A stretch of 64,000 nt of DNA. Origin: Burkholderia sp. S171. Its GTDB lineage: Bacteria; Pseudomonadota; Gammaproteobacteria; Burkholderiales; Burkholderiaceae. This document shows positions 8,624 through 16,464 of this stretch, piece by piece (positions within the stretch are counted from its first letter, which is position 1; the number at the start of each line of letters is the position of its first letter). The notes under the pieces are model-generated. The model made no database searches. It was not told the DNA's origin and worked only from the letters and a program-made list of their open reading frames with translations. Location of the stretch: the NCBI RefSeq assembly GCF_009766085.1, contig NZ_LMUF01000007.1, forward strand, positions 238,405 to 302,404. Direction: 5' to 3'. Both the position numbers and the translations under genes were made by a program.

Positions 8624-8706
8624 GGCGAACGCATCGCGAGACGGCTTGCGGAATGTTTCAAAACCGCTAACGTTTGCGCGCCATTGCGACGTTTAAACCC
8701 GATCGC

Positions 8707-8946
8707 TTATTCGGCCGTGCCTTTCGAATGCTTCATGCCTGACTTCTTGTGATGCATGGTGCTCTTGTGCATCGGCATTTCGGTCTGCATGTTCGACTGG
8801 CGTGTCTGCAGGTCCTGCGCGCGCTGCTCGATATCCGAGATTTTGGCCGGATCCGTACTCATCGTGACGCCCTGATCGGATTGCGCAAACGCCGCGCTCG
8901 TCATTGCGCTCAGGGAAAACAAGACTGCCAGGGACATTTTCTTCAT
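8707..8946 (-). CDS. Small exported protein
   Basis: The protein has 79 residues. The start at 8946 is chosen because GGAGG lies six bases upstream; four codons of open frame precede it. Residues 1-21 form a signal peptide (MKKMSLAVLFSLSAMTSAAFA). The mature part is about 58 residues, with a predicted helix around ISDIEQRAQDLQTRQSNMQ and a Met/His/Lys-rich tail (MPMHKSTMHHKKSGMKHSKG). The tail could bind metal ions such as copper, which is inference only. No family was recognised. It stands alone with a terminator downstream. Confidence 0.62.
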   Translation of the reverse strand: MKKMSLAVLFSLSAMTSAAFAQSDQGVTMSTDPAKISDIEQRAQDLQTRQSNMQTEMPMHKSTMHHKKSGMKHSKGTAE

Positions 8947-9244
8947 TGTTACCTCCATAGACTCGTTGAACCCGGGTTGGCCTGTCCCGATTAGCGAGAC
9001 ATTACACGCTGCGTAGCAAATACCGATCCTGCCCGCGAATCGTTACATGTAGTTACAGCGCCGTCACATTTCAGCAATGACGCTGCGATTCGACTCTAAC
9101 AGAGCATCATCCCGGCCAGTCGATTGACTGAGCCGGCGATAATACCGGCGAAGCGCATTGCTTTCTAGTACTGAATTTCGAGATAAGTAACGATCTTGAC
9201 ACGCGACCGGCAGCATCAAGTCGATTCGATCAAGTCGAGTCGAT

Positions 9245-10024
9245 TCAATACAGCCCCAACTTTCGGTACACATGAAAGCGTGCGATGCCGACGAGTTCAT
9301 GCAGGGCAGTTTCAGCATCGATGAAACCGCGCGAGCGGGGAAAGAAAGTAGCCTCGGGTCGCCGCACATTGCTAGTGAACGCTTGTGTGTCGAGGCCAAA
9401 GGCATTGAAGGCAAGCAATGACCGTGGCATGTGATACGCAGAGGTAATCAGCACAAGGGTTTCGTCGCGCTCGGGCTGCACGATGCTCGCGACATTGCGA
9501 GCGTTCTGGTACGTGTTGAGGCTTTCGTTTTCGAGCACGAGATCGCTGGCGCTCACGCCGCGAGCGAGCAGGAAGGGTCCGTAGTTATCGGCTTCAGCTT
9601 GCTCGTGATGCTGCGGATTGCCGCCGCTTACGATCACACGGCAAGCGCCGCCCGCGCGCCGGCACTCACGATACAACTCGGCTGTGACAACAATACGCGT
9701 GAACGCATCACGTTTTGGAATCAGGCGTTTGTCGCCGTCGTAACGTGTGCCGCCACCCAGCAGGATAAAAGTCGTTCGCGATGCGAAATGCACGTCCTGC
9801 GGCGTCGATTTCTCTTCGAATCCGCGTTGCGCAAGGTGAAGCAGAGGCGCAGAAAGCCAACTCGCGCCCAGCGCCCAGAACAGCACGACGCAAACAAGCG
9901 CGACCGCGCGCCGGCGTTGTCGCCAAACTGCGAACAGTGCAAAGAAAAGCAGCAATAAAGTTATAAGAACCAATTTGGTTTGAGGTAACGTATAGGTTTT
10001 CGAGATAATCCGCTTCGTGGTCAT
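9245..10024 (-). CDS. YdcF/ElyC family protein (DUF218)
   Basis: The protein has 259 residues. Two N-terminal membrane segments lie at about residues 17-33 and 40-60. A DUF218 domain follows, with FILLGGGTRYDG, VIVSGGNPQHHEQAEA and ENESLNTYQNA motifs, then VLITSAYHMPRS and an ending in HELVGIARFHVYRKLGLY. ElyC, the best-known relative in E. coli, affects peptidoglycan and envelope integrity. The domain orientation after two membrane spans suggests a periplasmic domain. The start has no clear ribosome site. No operon partner is apparent. Confidence 0.85.
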   Translation of the reverse strand: MTTKRIISKTYTLPQTKLVLITLLLLFFALFAVWRQRRRAVALVCVVLFWALGASWLSAPLLHLAQRGFEEKSTPQDVHFASRTTFILLGGGTRYDGDKRLIPKRDAFTRIVVTAELYRECRRAGGACRVIVSGGNPQHHEQAEADNYGPFLLARGVSASDLVLENESLNTYQNARNVASIVQPERDETLVLITSAYHMPRSLLAFNAFGLDTQAFTSNVRRPEATFFPRSRGFIDAETALHELVGIARFHVYRKLGLY

Positions 10025-10277
10025 CGCATTCGTGAGAATGCATCGCCGGAACTGCGGAACGCGTTGTGTAGTGCGCGTTTAACGGGCGCTCGGAATTATA
10101 AGTAGCGGTAAGCAGAAATAAGCAGCACCTAGCGCAAGCGGCGGCTGCGAGTTCCGGTCAGGGGCCGCGAAGTCGGCATTTTGACTGGTTTCGGGGCGTG
10201 CCGCGTTTAGTCGGTGCCGCTGGCAGTCAGTTACTGCCATGCGGTGCCGTCACGGCTGCACTGGAAGATATAACGAG

Positions 10278-10592
10278 ATGACCACGTATTCAAACGAAGC
10301 CGTACTTGAAGCGCTCCGGCGAGCTCAGTATCGTCAAGTTCCGTGGGCAAGACGCCCAAACGTTTTCAGCCATCTACGCGACTTGGGCCTGCTGGAGTTG
10401 GTCCGGCAGCGCACTGTAGCACCCGCTCCTGGTTTTCACGCTCCCGTGGACATTGCCGTGGTGACCGAGAGGGGCAAACTTGAGTTTTCCCGTCTCGCAC
10501 GCGACGAGCGTTCGATGGACTGGGACCTGCACCGCGCCTTACCTTATTCTCCGGCTGTCATCCAGGAACCCTTGGCCGAAGCACGCGCTTAA
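10278..10592 (+). CDS. Hypothetical protein
   Basis: The protein has 104 residues from the ATG at 10278; the frame opens 13 codons earlier without a better ribosome site, and the site at 10278 is also weak. It begins MTTYSNEAVLEALRRAQYRQ, and its helical stretches VFSHLRDLGLLELV and VVTERGKLEFSRLARDE suggest a small winged-helix-like fold. That reading is tentative. No membrane segment or signal. No partner gene nearby. Confidence 0.5.
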   Translation: MTTYSNEAVLEALRRAQYRQVPWARRPNVFSHLRDLGLLELVRQRTVAPAPGFHAPVDIAVVTERGKLEFSRLARDERSMDWDLHRALPYSPAVIQEPLAEARA

Positions 10593-10734
10593 AGGTCTTC
10601 CTCCGTACTTCCCGTTAAAGCGCGTCTTGCGCTTCAACGACCCGGCAAACGGTTGCGGCTGCCGTAGCGCGATTTATGCGTCGATTGAATGAGGCTGTGA
10701 AAGCGGCCCGCTCATGACAGCGGCAAAACGCCGA

Positions 10735-10766
10735 CAAAAAAAAGCCCGTATCACGAGGATACGGGC
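10735..10766 (-). terminator. Intrinsic terminator (minus strand)
   Basis: On the minus strand GCCCGTATC and GATACGGGC form a nine-base stem around a five-base loop, followed by at least eight T residues. It lies about 140 bases after the stop of the small exported-protein gene at 10908 and would end its transcript. Confidence 0.85.
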
Positions 10767-10907
10767 ATACCGGATCTGCTACTGCCACGCTGTGCTCATG
10801 GCATCAAGTCGGACTGGCGCGACAAGGAAGGGTTCCCGTAAGCACCTCCATCGACTTAATTTTGCTTGAATGCGCGGTATTCCGGCGCCTTCGCGCTTTG
10901 ACACCCC

Positions 10908-11177
10908 TCAATGCTTACGCGTCGTACCTCCGCGATCCGGTTCCGGCCGTGCGCGTGCATTACTCGCAATATCGCCCCGCAAATCCCCGCGCGGCGCGGT
11001 TTCGGTCATGTTGCTGCCGCGTACCGGTTCCTTCCTCCAATCCTGCGGACTGGCTTGCGTATTCACTGTATTGGCGCGCAGCGCGAAGTTGCCCGCCGAC
11101 GATTCCGCGCGCACCGAAGTCGCCGCACCCAGCGATGAAAACACAATGCCGCACACTAGCAGTGACATTGGTTTCAT
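10908..11177 (-). CDS. Small exported protein of unknown function
   Basis: The protein has 89 residues. The start at 11177 is preferred because GGGGGAG precedes it; 16 codons of open frame lie upstream. Residues 1-24 look like a signal peptide (MKPMSLLVCGIVFSSLGAA, cleavage after VRA). The mature part is polar, rich in Arg and Asp, without cysteine (NTQASPQDWRKEPVRGSN, RGDLRGDIASNARARPEPDR), and looks disordered. No family was recognised. A strong minus-strand terminator lies downstream. Confidence 0.55.
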   Translation of the reverse strand: MKPMSLLVCGIVFSSLGAATSVRAESSAGNFALRANTVNTQASPQDWRKEPVRGSNMTETAPRGDLRGDIASNARARPEPDRGGTTRKH

Positions 11178-11621
11178 GATGAGAACTCCCCCTCGGACCG
11201 GTATTGGTCCGCTAGCCAGCTTCATAAGCTATGCCAGGGCGCGAAAGCATGCTGTAAATAATGGTAAAGAGTTGTTTCCCGGGTTCTAGACTGAACGCAA
11301 CAAGTCGTCGTCGGACTCAAGTTCGAGCGACAGCAACGTCCGTGTGCGTGGAGACAATGCACGCCATGCGCTCCCTTTCAATCAACGAAAGGTGAGCGCT
11401 TGCCGGCAGATTATTGACTGACTAAAACGGTCTGCGAGCGCAGACCGGCGGCGCATCACTCGAGGAGATACATCGGTGAGAACCGGGATAAAACGCAGGA
11501 AACCTGCGCGCGGGTGCTTCGCGTAAATTTAGCCATACAGCGCTGGTCGTCAAGCGAGGGTCGCGCAGCGATCGACCAACCCATCCGAACGTGCTGCTTA
11601 CCGCGTTGTGCCAGGAGGCTG
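11178..11621. other. Gap without recognised gene
   Basis: About 440 bp between two minus-strand genes. The ORFs present are short, lack ribosome sites and look like composition artefacts. The part next to 11178 should hold the promoter of the small exported-protein gene. I see no further structure. Confidence 0.5.
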
Positions 11622-12020
11622 TCAGGCCATCTTGACAGGCGCCCGCCACGATTCCGGATTCGTCCAGAATGCGCCACGCAAACGGTCGCGGCTCGGCGGT
11701 GCAGGCGGTTTCGCAGCAGTGGAACCGATCCGGCCCCGCAACGACACCTCACGACCGTTGTTGCCCAGCCGTTTTACGATTTCGGCGAGCGTACCATCTG
11801 CTTGCCACTCGTCGAACCGTCGACGGCAAGTCGGCGGCGACGGGTAGCGGCCCGGCAACTTCGACCAGCCTTCGCCCGTGGACAGGACCCACAAGACGGC
11901 ATTGACGACCGCACGTGCTTCCACGCGCGGACGGCCGCGCCGTTCGCTGCGTGCCGGTTCTGCGCAAAACAAGGCCTCTACCAGCGCCCACTCGTTATCT
12001 CTTAAATCGTCGAACATCAT
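11622..12020 (-). CDS. DUF4096 protein (IS5-type transposase N-terminal domain only)
   Basis: The protein has 132 residues. Residues 1-85 match the helix-turn-helix-like N-terminal region of IS5-family transposases (DNEWALVEALF, RRGRPRVEARAVVNAVLWVL, GEGWSKLPGRYP, TCRRRFDEWQADGTL). The DDE catalytic domain is absent: after about residue 95 the sequence is Arg/Pro-rich and unlike a transposase. GAGG lies before a tandem ATG start. No terminal inverted repeats or target duplications were found close to the gene. It resembles the gene at 40389. It may be a domesticated DNA-binding domain or a decayed insertion sequence. Confidence 0.7.
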   Translation of the reverse strand: MMFDDLRDNEWALVEALFCAEPARSERRGRPRVEARAVVNAVLWVLSTGEGWSKLPGRYPSPPTCRRRFDEWQADGTLAEIVKRLGNNGREVSLRGRIGSTAAKPPAPPSRDRLRGAFWTNPESWRAPVKMA

Positions 12021-12101
12021 GTTTCACCTCAGCGAAGCTAACCCCGGTGCGCTGCCCCGCGCCGCGCACTCTGGTCGGAATTCGAAGATCGAACCCAGGT
12101 A

Positions 12102-12160
12102 AGGTCGGGGCAGACATTGCGACGGACGATTTGCGTTTAAAACTGCAATGGCCCCGACCT
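12102..12160. repeat. Long hairpin upstream of the DUF4096 gene
   Basis: AGGTCGGGG (12102-12110) pairs with CCCCGACCT (12152-12160), and inside it CATTGC (12115-12120) pairs with GCAATG (12145-12150), leaving a 24-nt loop. It lies 82 bases upstream of the DUF4096 start. It could be a regulatory hairpin or a short palindromic repeat element; no T tract follows. Confidence 0.5.
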
Positions 12161-12433
12161 CTGCGCAAGTAAATGCGAAAACCGTGCCATGCGTGTATCG
12201 ATCGGACGGAAAGCCTCGCGGCAGTAGGCTGGCGCGGTGCCAGCATGGCCCGTATGAGACGCTATAAGTGCAGTTAATGAAATCGGGACAATCACCAATC
12301 AAGTGCAATAAGCCCATCCTGCGTGCGCGAATGCATTTTTGCTGCACCGCAGCGTGTCGCCCGATGAAACCGTTTTCTTAGCGCCCCTTGATCTACAATT
12401 TGCATCTATGAGATGGATTGATGAGGGAAGAGT

Positions 12434-13348
12434 ATGAGTCGAGCGCTCAATGTGACGTTGCGCCAGCTACGTGTGTTTATTGAAGTTGCCCGGCTGCAAA
12501 GCTTTAGCCGGGCCGGCGATGAAATCGGCCTGACGCAGTCGGCGGTGAGCCGGTGCGTGCGCGAACTCGAGGGGGAAATCGGCCTGAAACTGGTCGACCG
12601 GACCACCCGTGAGGTTCAGCTCACCGACGTCGGCACGAATCTCGTGGGCAGTGTGTCACGGCTGCTGTCGGACCTCGATGAAGCGCTGCGCGAAATCCGG
12701 GATCTTGGGCAGCAACGGCGCGGCAGGGTGATTGTCGCCGCCAGTCCGACCGTTGCGTGCCGCCTGATGCCGCTCGTCATTTCAGCCTGTGTCCGGGAAT
12801 TTCCGTTGATTTCACTGGGTTTGCGTGACGACCTCCAGAGCGACGTGATTCGCAAGGTCAAATCCGGCGAAGTCGATTTCGGTGTGGCGATCGGGCCGTA
12901 CGCCAACGACGACCTGTATGGAGAGGTCGTGATGACTGACTCGTTTTGCGCGGTCGCGAGGCGGGACCATCCCTTTGCCGCGGCGCAGGATGTACCGTGG
13001 GCCGCCTTGTCCGGCGAACGTCTGGTGATGCTGGACCATGCTTCCGGAAGCCGTCCGATAATCGATGCCGTGCTGCGCGAACATCACGTTATCGCCGACG
13101 TGGTGCAGGAACTGGGTCACTCCGCTACGGTGTTCGGGCTGGTGGAGGCGGGTGTCGGCATTAGCGTACTGCCCTGGCTGGCCTTGCCATTGCCGGCGAA
13201 CTCGTCGTTAATCGCGCTGCCGTTGGTGCCGCGGGTCGAGCGAACCGTCGAATTGGTGCGCAGGCGCGACCGGTCGTTATCGCCTGCGGCCGAGTCGGTG
13301 TGGGGGCTGGTCGCCGGATTGCCGAAACGCGTTGAAGAACTGGCTTAG
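12434..13348 (+). CDS. LysR-family transcriptional regulator
   Basis: The protein has 304 residues, the normal LysR length. The winged helix-turn-helix is at residues 8-67 (LRQLRVFIEVARLQSFSRAG, LTQSAVSRCVRELEGEIG, KLVDRTTREVQLTDVG). A linker helix and a type 2 periplasmic-binding-protein effector domain follow from about residue 92 (GRVIVAASPTVACRLMPLVI, VDFGVAIGPYAND, LVMLDHASGSRPIID, VEAGVGISVLPWLA). GAAGAG lies close before the ATG. LysR regulators usually control an adjacent gene; the aminotransferase 171 bases downstream runs in the same direction, so a link is possible but not shown. Effector unknown. Confidence 0.9.
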   Translation: MSRALNVTLRQLRVFIEVARLQSFSRAGDEIGLTQSAVSRCVRELEGEIGLKLVDRTTREVQLTDVGTNLVGSVSRLLSDLDEALREIRDLGQQRRGRVIVAASPTVACRLMPLVISACVREFPLISLGLRDDLQSDVIRKVKSGEVDFGVAIGPYANDDLYGEVVMTDSFCAVARRDHPFAAAQDVPWAALSGERLVMLDHASGSRPIIDAVLREHHVIADVVQELGHSATVFGLVEAGVGISVLPWLALPLPANSSLIALPLVPRVERTVELVRRRDRSLSPAAESVWGLVAGLPKRVEELA

Positions 13349-13519
13349 CCGATTGTTTGCTCGCGTGGTCCCTCAGTTCGTGGGCCGTTCTCGTGTGATC
13401 CAGGGATTCTTAGGCCCGCAACGGGCGCTAGAACTGGCCTGATGGCTAACGCGCCCGCCGTACAGCGCTTTTCCAAGGGCGGCGCGTTAGACTTTCGCTT
13501 TCCATCGGCGGAGGCGGTA

Positions 13520-14806
13520 ATGAGCGAGTCTGAAGGGGCGGTTATCTCGGAACTTGGCGCGCTGGCAAATGCAAATGCAAATGCCAATGCAAGCGCACAG
13601 GCGGGTGCGCAGAGCGTGCAGACAGAAGACGATCGTGCACCGAATGCGCGCGACGCCGTCCGTGCGCTGCGCCCGTCGCAGATTCGTGAAGTCGCCAACG
13701 CGGGTTTCGGTGTCCCCGACGTGCTGCCTTTCTGGTTCGGCGAATCAGATCAGGTCACGCCGCAGTTCATCCGCGATGCCGCCAGCCGCGCGCTTGCCGA
13801 TGGCGCAACCTTCTACACGCACAACCTGGGCATTGCGCCGCTGCGCGAAGCGCTTGCTGACTACGTCGGCAAGCTGCACGGCGCCACCCGGCCGGCTGAA
13901 ATTGCCGTGACAAGCGCCGGCGTCAATGCATTGATGCTTGCGACGCAGTTGGTCGCGGGGGCAGGCGACCGTGTGGTGGCGGTCACCCCGCTGTGGCCGA
14001 ATCTCGTGGAAATTCCCAAGATTCTTGGCGCTTCGGTGGAAACGGTCGCGTTGACCTACGGCGGCAACGGCTGGACGCTTGATCTCGATCGATTGCTGGA
14101 CGCTCTCACGCCCGGTACACGCATGCTGATGATCAACTCGCCGAACAATCCCACCGGCTGGGTCATGACACGCGAGCAGCAGCAGGCGGTCCTTGACCGG
14201 TGCAGGCAACTCGGCATCTGGCTGGTCGCCGACGAAGTCTACGAGCGCCTCTATTACGGCGATGACGCCGCGGTCGCTCCTTCGTTCCTCGATCTGGCGA
14301 GTCGCGACGAACGGGTAATAGCCGTGAATTCGTTCTCGAAGGCCTGGCTGATGACGGGCTGGCGGCTCGGCTGGATCGTGGCGCCCGAGCGCCTGATGGA
14401 GGATCTCGGCAAGCTGGTTGAGTACAACACCTCTTGCGCGCCATCGTTCGTCCAGACGGCAGGGATCGCAGCGGTGAAGGAGGGCGAGCAATTTACGCAA
14501 GCGCTGGTTGCCGACCTGCGCGCCAGCCGCGATTACCTCGTGACGGCGTTGCAGCGGATTCCGGGTGTCGATGTGCGGGCGCCGGCCGGTTCCATGTACT
14601 TGTTTTTCAGGCTGCCGGGTGCGAACCACAGCCTGGACCTGTGCAAGGCGCTCGTGCGCGAGAGCGCGCTCGGCCTTGCGCCCGGCAGCGCGTTCGGCCC
14701 CGAAGGAGAGGGGTTTGTGCGCTGGTGCTACGCTTGCGACACGGCTCGCTTGGACGCTGGGGTCGCACGCCTGCGAGCGTTCATGGAAGCGCACTCGGCC
14801 GCGTGA
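13520..14806 (+). CDS. PLP-dependent aminotransferase, class I/II
   Basis: The protein has 428 residues. The ATG at 13520 has GGAGG eight bases upstream and is preferred over an in-frame ATG at 13442 without a site. The first 45 residues are low-complexity and include ANANANANAS. The fold-type I domain follows: FWFGESDQVTP, the substrate loop INSPNNPTGWVM, the cofactor-binding aspartate in LVADEVYERLYYG, and the Schiff-base lysine in VNSFSKAWLMTGWRLGW. The C-terminal domain has RLPG and VRWCYACDTARLD. It transfers an amino group between an amino acid and a 2-oxo acid; the substrate cannot be told from sequence. Confidence 0.9.
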   Translation: MSESEGAVISELGALANANANANASAQAGAQSVQTEDDRAPNARDAVRALRPSQIREVANAGFGVPDVLPFWFGESDQVTPQFIRDAASRALADGATFYTHNLGIAPLREALADYVGKLHGATRPAEIAVTSAGVNALMLATQLVAGAGDRVVAVTPLWPNLVEIPKILGASVETVALTYGGNGWTLDLDRLLDALTPGTRMLMINSPNNPTGWVMTREQQQAVLDRCRQLGIWLVADEVYERLYYGDDAAVAPSFLDLASRDERVIAVNSFSKAWLMTGWRLGWIVAPERLMEDLGKLVEYNTSCAPSFVQTAGIAAVKEGEQFTQALVADLRASRDYLVTALQRIPGVDVRAPAGSMYLFFRLPGANHSLDLCKALVRESALGLAPGSAFGPEGEGFVRWCYACDTARLDAGVARLRAFMEAHSAA

Positions 14807-14863
14807 GCGGGTAATTGGCTAAGCGGTTGGCTGGTCGCAAGGGTCGAGGTAAAACAGGGACAC

Positions 14864-14918
14864 GGCGGCAAGGTTCCGGCGTCAGACGGCGCCGGAAGGC
14901 CGCCAGACGTGAGTCTGG
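14864..14918. repeat. Two adjacent hairpins after the aminotransferase gene
   Basis: The first hairpin combines GGCGGC/GCCGCC (14864-14869, 14899-14904) with an inner perfect TTCCGGCG/CGCCGGAA (14874-14881, 14890-14897). The second is CCAGAC/GTCTGG around GTGA (about 14903-14918). There is no T tract. They lie in the 133-bp gap between convergent genes and may mark a transcript end. Confidence 0.5.
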
Positions 14919-14939
14919 AGGCGACCCAATGTTTCACCT

Positions 14940-15206
14940 TTACGCATCGTTTGTTTTTGCGTAATATGCGTCCAGTCCCGCGCTTCCGCCTTGGAAAGTG
15001 CTACTTCGTCCGGCTGGGAAAAATTCGGCGATCAGGATCTGATCCCGTGTTTTAGCTCCCCCCGGTGCGTGCTCCCAATCAATATGACCGATCAGAAATC
15101 GGGCGAGCGCGTCGTCAGTATCCTCGTCCACGGTTTTCCAGTCTGAACGTTGCGAATGGTTCGAGTAGTCGGCGTCATTCAATTCGGCCTGACTTGACCG
15201 GTTCAT
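14940..15206 (-). CDS. Hypothetical protein
   Basis: The protein has 88 residues, acidic in the first half ([25 protein letters not shown]), with no signal or membrane segment. The ribosome site before the ATG at 15206 is weak. It is divergent from scpB, with only 27 bases between the start codons, so a shared promoter region would have to lie partly inside one of the genes. No family was recognised. It could be a spurious ORF, but codon usage looks acceptable. Confidence 0.4.
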   Translation of the reverse strand: MNRSSQAELNDADYSNHSQRSDWKTVDEDTDDALARFLIGHIDWEHAPGGAKTRDQILIAEFFPAGRSSTFQGGSAGLDAYYAKTNDA

Positions 15207-15233
15207 AGACCATACAGGGTCCTATCTAGCTGC

Positions 15234-16364
15234 ATGAATACCCAAGAGGCGAAGATCGTCCTCGAGACTGCCTTGATCTGCGCGCAGGAGCCGCTGAAAC
15301 TCGCCGAGTTGCGCAAGCTTTTCGCCGACGATATCTCGGCAGACACGGTTCGCACCTTGCTCGACGCCCTGAAGCAGGATTGGTCGGGACGCGGCGTGGA
15401 ACTCGTGGCGCTGGCGTCCGGATGGCGGTTTCAGAGCAAACCTGCAATGCGGGCCTATCTCGATCGGCTACACCCGGAAAAGCCGCCCAAATATTCGCGC
15501 GCCGTTCTCGAAACGCTCGCGATCATTGGTTACCGGCAGCCTGTGACACGTGGCGACATCGAAGAAATTCGCGGTGTCACGGTGAACACGCAGGTCGTGA
15601 AGCAACTCGAAGACCGCGGCTGGATCGAGGTGATCGGTCATCGCGACGTGCCGGGCCGGCCAGCGCTCTATGCCACTACCAAGCAGTTCCTGGATGACCT
15701 GGGGTTGAGCGCGCTGGATGAACTGCCCGCGCTCGACAACCCGTCGGCGCAACTGGAAGCGTCGTTGCTCGCCCAGCACGCTATCGATTTCCCCGGCGAC
15801 GACGCTGCGGCAATCGGCGCTGCGCTGGTGCAAGGGCTGGAATCGAAGCGCGAACCCGCTTTGTTGCCGGACGCCTCGAGCGCGATCACGCATGAAGCGA
15901 CTCAGTCGTCGAATTCGCAGGAACCCGTCGCGGCCGAAGCAGTCCACCTGGAAGAGACGGCGTTTTTGCATTCACCAGTCGGCACGGATAACGGCGCTGA
16001 TGAGCCTGAGAATGCGGAAAACGCCGATGCGCATACGAACGCACCGGTGCAATTTGAACCGCAGCAAGCGGCGTCCCTGACCGGCTCGGAATCGCTCGAA
16101 GCGGTAGCGGGTGCCAGCGGGGACCCATTACAAGCAACGCCCGGCGACGCGGTCAACCGTCGCGAGGCGGCGCCGGATGCCGGTGCATTGACAAGCGACG
16201 CTGCGGGACACGCATTACCGCACGCCGCAGATGAATCCGATGGCGCTGACAACGCGAATACACCGGATGCATCGAAGCTATTCGACGCATCGAATGCGCC
16301 GGACGAATCAAGCGAAACCGACGAATTCAACGCACCGGACGACCAGACTGCGCGCCGCGCCTGA
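15234..16364 (+). CDS. scpB: Segregation and condensation protein B
   Basis: The protein has 376 residues. Residues 1-175 form the two winged-helix domains of ScpB ([97 protein letters not shown]). ScpB dimers bind ScpA and Smc to form the condensin that compacts and segregates the chromosome. The C-terminal 190 residues are acidic, rich in Ala, Asp, Glu and Asn, with no recognisable fold; typical ScpB proteins lack such a tail, although extended forms occur in related genera. scpA is not adjacent in the window. rluB follows 100 bases later, probably in the same transcript. Confidence 0.92.
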   Translation: MNTQEAKIVLETALICAQEPLKLAELRKLFADDISADTVRTLLDALKQDWSGRGVELVALASGWRFQSKPAMRAYLDRLHPEKPPKYSRAVLETLAIIGYRQPVTRGDIEEIRGVTVNTQVVKQLEDRGWIEVIGHRDVPGRPALYATTKQFLDDLGLSALDELPALDNPSAQLEASLLAQHAIDFPGDDAAAIGAALVQGLESKREPALLPDASSAITHEATQSSNSQEPVAAEAVHLEETAFLHSPVGTDNGADEPENAENADAHTNAPVQFEPQQAASLTGSESLEAVAGASGDPLQATPGDAVNRREAAPDAGALTSDAAGHALPHAADESDGADNANTPDASKLFDASNAPDESSETDEFNAPDDQTARRA

Positions 16365-16464
16365 GGCCTGTTTGCCCGAACCTTCATTCGGCTGCTAATC
16401 ACCATCGGCCGGATTTTTTGACGCGCCCGCGACGGGCGCGCGACCCGACACAATTGAGGTTGTT

